Position numbers and translations under genes: made by a program. Shown piece by piece: positions 5,383 to 7,033 of a stretch of 7,033 bases of DNA (its first letter is position 1; each line of letters opens with the position of its first letter). Where the stretch lies: NCBI GenBank assembly GCA_903931645.1, contig CAIZDF010000462.1, positions 1-7,033 on the forward strand, in the 5' to 3' direction. The notes beneath the pieces were generated by a model, which saw only the letters and a program-made list of their open reading frames with translations, was not told the DNA's origin and searched no databases. The stretch comes from an uncultured Tolumonas sp. (GTDB lineage: Bacteria; Pseudomonadota; Gammaproteobacteria; Enterobacterales; Aeromonadaceae).

Positions 5383-6825
5383 TTAGTCTTTCCAGAAGGA
5401 AGGGAATAACAACACCACGATCGTCAGTATTTCTAATCGGCCCAACAACATATCCGCAGCCAGTACCCATTTTGCGGGATCAGGAATGGCGGCATAATTG
5501 CCAGATGTGTTGATCACTTGCCCCATTCCCAAACCAACATTACTCACCTCAGTCATTGCCCCGGAAATTGCATCGAGTGGTGGAATATCCATTAATCCTA
5601 ACAGCGTAGCGCTGCAGATAATGACGGCCAGATAACTCAAAACAAACGCAACGATGGAACGGACAATCGCATCATTAACCGGACGACCGTTATATTTCTG
5701 CGGGAATACACCGGCCGGATGCATCAGTTGGCGAGCTTGTTTCTGGAATAGTGCTGCCGCAATTTGAATGCGGAATATTTTCAAACCACCGGATGTTGAG
5801 CCAGAACAAGCACCCAATAGCATAAGAAAGACAAACAGGATCGTTGTCATGCTACTCCAAGTGCTGAAATCGGTGAGCCCAAAACCGGTGGTCGTGAGAA
5901 TGGAGACCACATTAAAGAACGCAATTCGTAACGAATCCTCCAAACCAAATACATTGCGGTACCAAAGCCACCCAGTCATCAACAAGCTGATGATAACAAC
6001 CAACCAAAAGAAGCCACGGACTTGTGCATCGCGGAAAAGTAACCCTTCACGTCGCCGAATACTTTGCACGTACAGCATAAAAGGCAAACCGCTTAAGAAC
6101 ATAAACAGGCAGGCCATCCATTGTGCTTTAACCGAAAACGCGCCCATAGAGGCATCATGCGTGGAAAAGCCGCCACTACTGAGGGTGGTCATGGCGTGGT
6201 TGATGGCATCAAACAGACTCATATTACTGAGCCAGTAGCTGATGCAACACAGGATCGTCAGGCCAATATAGGCACCCAGAATATTCCGCGCGACAGCGGA
6301 TATCCGTGGTGCATCTTTTTCGGCACGATCTGATGATTCCATTTGGAATAGTTTCATCCCACCGATATTCAGATACGGCAGTACTGCGACCGCTAAGATA
6401 ATAAATCCAATCCCCCCTAACCACTGCAGCAAGGAACGCCAGAGCAGAATGGCTGGTGGGAGATGGTCTAAACCGCGCAATACTGTAGAGCCGGTCGTGG
6501 TAATTCCCGACATGGCTTCAAAATAGGCATCGGTAAAACTGAGTTTACTGAGGAACAAGAAGGGCAGCGCTGCAAAGGCACAGGCAATCAGCCATACCAG
6601 TGTCGTCAGCACAAACATATCTCTGACACTCAGTCGGAAAGCTTGCTGGTAACCGGCGCGGGTAAAAATTAATGCCGCAACATGTGTTAACACGGCTGAG
6701 GCTAAGAATTCAGCGGTGCCAGCAGTACCACTGGAAAAAGCGATCACCAATGGTAGCCACATAAACAGCGCCAGTTTTGACAACGTCAAGCCAATAACAA
6801 AACTGATAGGTTTAAAGTTAATCAT
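5383..6825 (-). CDS. trkH: Trk potassium uptake system membrane subunit TrkH
   Basis: TrkH is the potassium-translocating inner-membrane subunit of the Trk system, working as a dimer gated by the cytoplasmic TrkA ring. The 480-residue protein (E. coli 483) has four pore repeats, each with a selectivity-filter glycine: TTTGSTV (109-115), SSGGFST (216-222), TTTGFGL (311-317) and SNVGLGM (428-434). ACSGSTSGGLKI (339-350) is the family's intramembrane gating-loop motif in the third repeat. Two extra N-terminal membrane helices precede the first repeat, as usual for TrkH. The start has TAGG 4 bases upstream, made from the trkA stop codon, and only 5 bases separate the two genes, so they are one operon with probable translational coupling. 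No frameshift or missing motif is seen. TrkG is a close paralogue that cannot be wholly excluded, but association with trkA favours TrkH. Confidence 0.96.
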   Translation of the reverse strand: MINFKPISFVIGLTLSKLALFMWLPLVIAFSSGTAGTAEFLASAVLTHVAALIFTRAGYQQAFRLSVRDMFVLTTLVWLIACAFAALPFLFLSKLSFTDAYFEAMSGITTTGSTVLRGLDHLPPAILLWRSLLQWLGGIGFIILAVAVLPYLNIGGMKLFQMESSDRAEKDAPRISAVARNILGAYIGLTILCCISYWLSNMSLFDAINHAMTTLSSGGFSTHDASMGAFSVKAQWMACLFMFLSGLPFMLYVQSIRRREGLLFRDAQVRGFFWLVVIISLLMTGWLWYRNVFGLEDSLRIAFFNVVSILTTTGFGLTDFSTWSSMTTILFVFLMLLGACSGSTSGGLKIFRIQIAAALFQKQARQLMHPAGVFPQKYNGRPVNDAIVRSIVAFVLSYLAVIICSATLLGLMDIPPLDAISGAMTEVSNVGLGMGQVINTSGNYAAIPDPAKWVLAADMLLGRLEILTIVVLLFPSFWKD

Positions 6826-6830
6826 ATGGC

Positions 6831-7033
6831 CTACAAGAAGAACGGACTTGGTTGGAATAGACGTTCAACCTCAGGGATATGTTTTTTATCAACCAAAAAC
6901 ATTACCACGTGGTCATCTTGCTGGATCACCGTAGTGTCGTGAGCAATTAATACTTCATCACCGCGCACTACCGCACCAATGGTTGCGCCTGGCGGCAGTT
7001 TCAATTCACCAATGGAACGGCCAACTACTTTAG
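6831..7033 (-). CDS. trkA: Trk system potassium uptake regulatory subunit TrkA, C-terminal part
   Basis: The last 66 residues of TrkA are present; the gene continues beyond the right edge. Reading the minus strand from base 7031 gives [20 protein letters not shown], then [32 protein letters not shown] and the ending [10 protein letters not shown]. This is the second RCK C-terminal (TrkA-C) domain, and the [10 protein letters not shown] tail is essentially that of E. coli TrkA. By family, TrkA is a cytoplasmic nucleotide-binding (NAD/NADH, ATP/ADP) protein forming a ring under TrkH to gate potassium flow. The Rossmann NAD-binding domains are outside the window. The TAG stop lies 5 bases before the trkH ATG, so both subunits are made from one message; the promoter must be off the window. 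Confidence 0.95.
   Translation of the reverse strand, partial: KVVGRSIGELKLPPGATIGAVVRGDEVLIAHDTTVIQQDDHVVMFLVDKKHIPEVERLFQPSPFFL

Noticed and set aside
5768..6238. A 156-codon open frame on the plus strand opposite trkH
   Set aside because: It is fully antisense to well-conserved TrkH pore repeats, has no ribosome site, and its translation is a Lys/Arg/Ser-rich mix with no recognisable domain. It is a shadow of the trkH codon pattern.
1..7033. Mobile element, CRISPR array, tRNA/rRNA or defence island
   Set aside because: No transposase, integrase, direct-repeat array, RNA gene or phage gene is visible; every substantial stretch is explained by conserved chromosomal genes.

Overview
This window looks like an ordinary housekeeping stretch of a gammaproteobacterial chromosome. 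The proteins closely resemble the Escherichia coli versions (LivF, GlpE, GlpG, UbiC, UbiA, LexA, TrmL, NsrR, TrkH, TrkA). The gene order differs from E. coli, however, and base composition looks close to balanced. A secreted FliL-domain gene between glpG and ubiC, and trkA directly followed by trkH, suggest a Vibrio/Aeromonadales-type relative. Tolumonas is my best guess, but it is an inference from memory and was not searched.

Layout. Bases 1-266 hold the 3' end of livF (branched-chain amino acid importer ATPase). Bases 335-1482 hold glpE-glpG, a sulfurtransferase and a rhomboid protease overlapping by 4 bases. Convergent to them at 1489-1923 (minus) is a small exported FliL-domain protein. 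Divergent from that gene at 1960-3413 is ubiC-ubiA, the first two committed steps of ubiquinone synthesis, separated by only 2 bases. lexA (3497-4120) follows, preceded by two clear SOS boxes that sit in a long perfect dyad. trmL (4172-4636, minus) converges on lexA across a hairpin. An AT-rich divergent region (4637-4858) holding two small inverted repeats leads to nsrR (4859-5314), a nitric-oxide-sensing Rrf2 repressor. A strong bidirectional terminator separates nsrR from the minus-strand potassium uptake pair trkA (3' part only, 6831-7033) and trkH (5383-6825).

How the genes relate. The tight units are glpEG, ubiCA and trkAH; the others are probably single transcription units. Nothing indicates a mobile element, CRISPR array, RNA gene or new multi-gene system. 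The points most worth a second look are the exported orphan FliL-domain gene, the dyad around the lexA operators, the unidentified inverted repeats between trmL and nsrR, and the start codons of ubiC and trmL.
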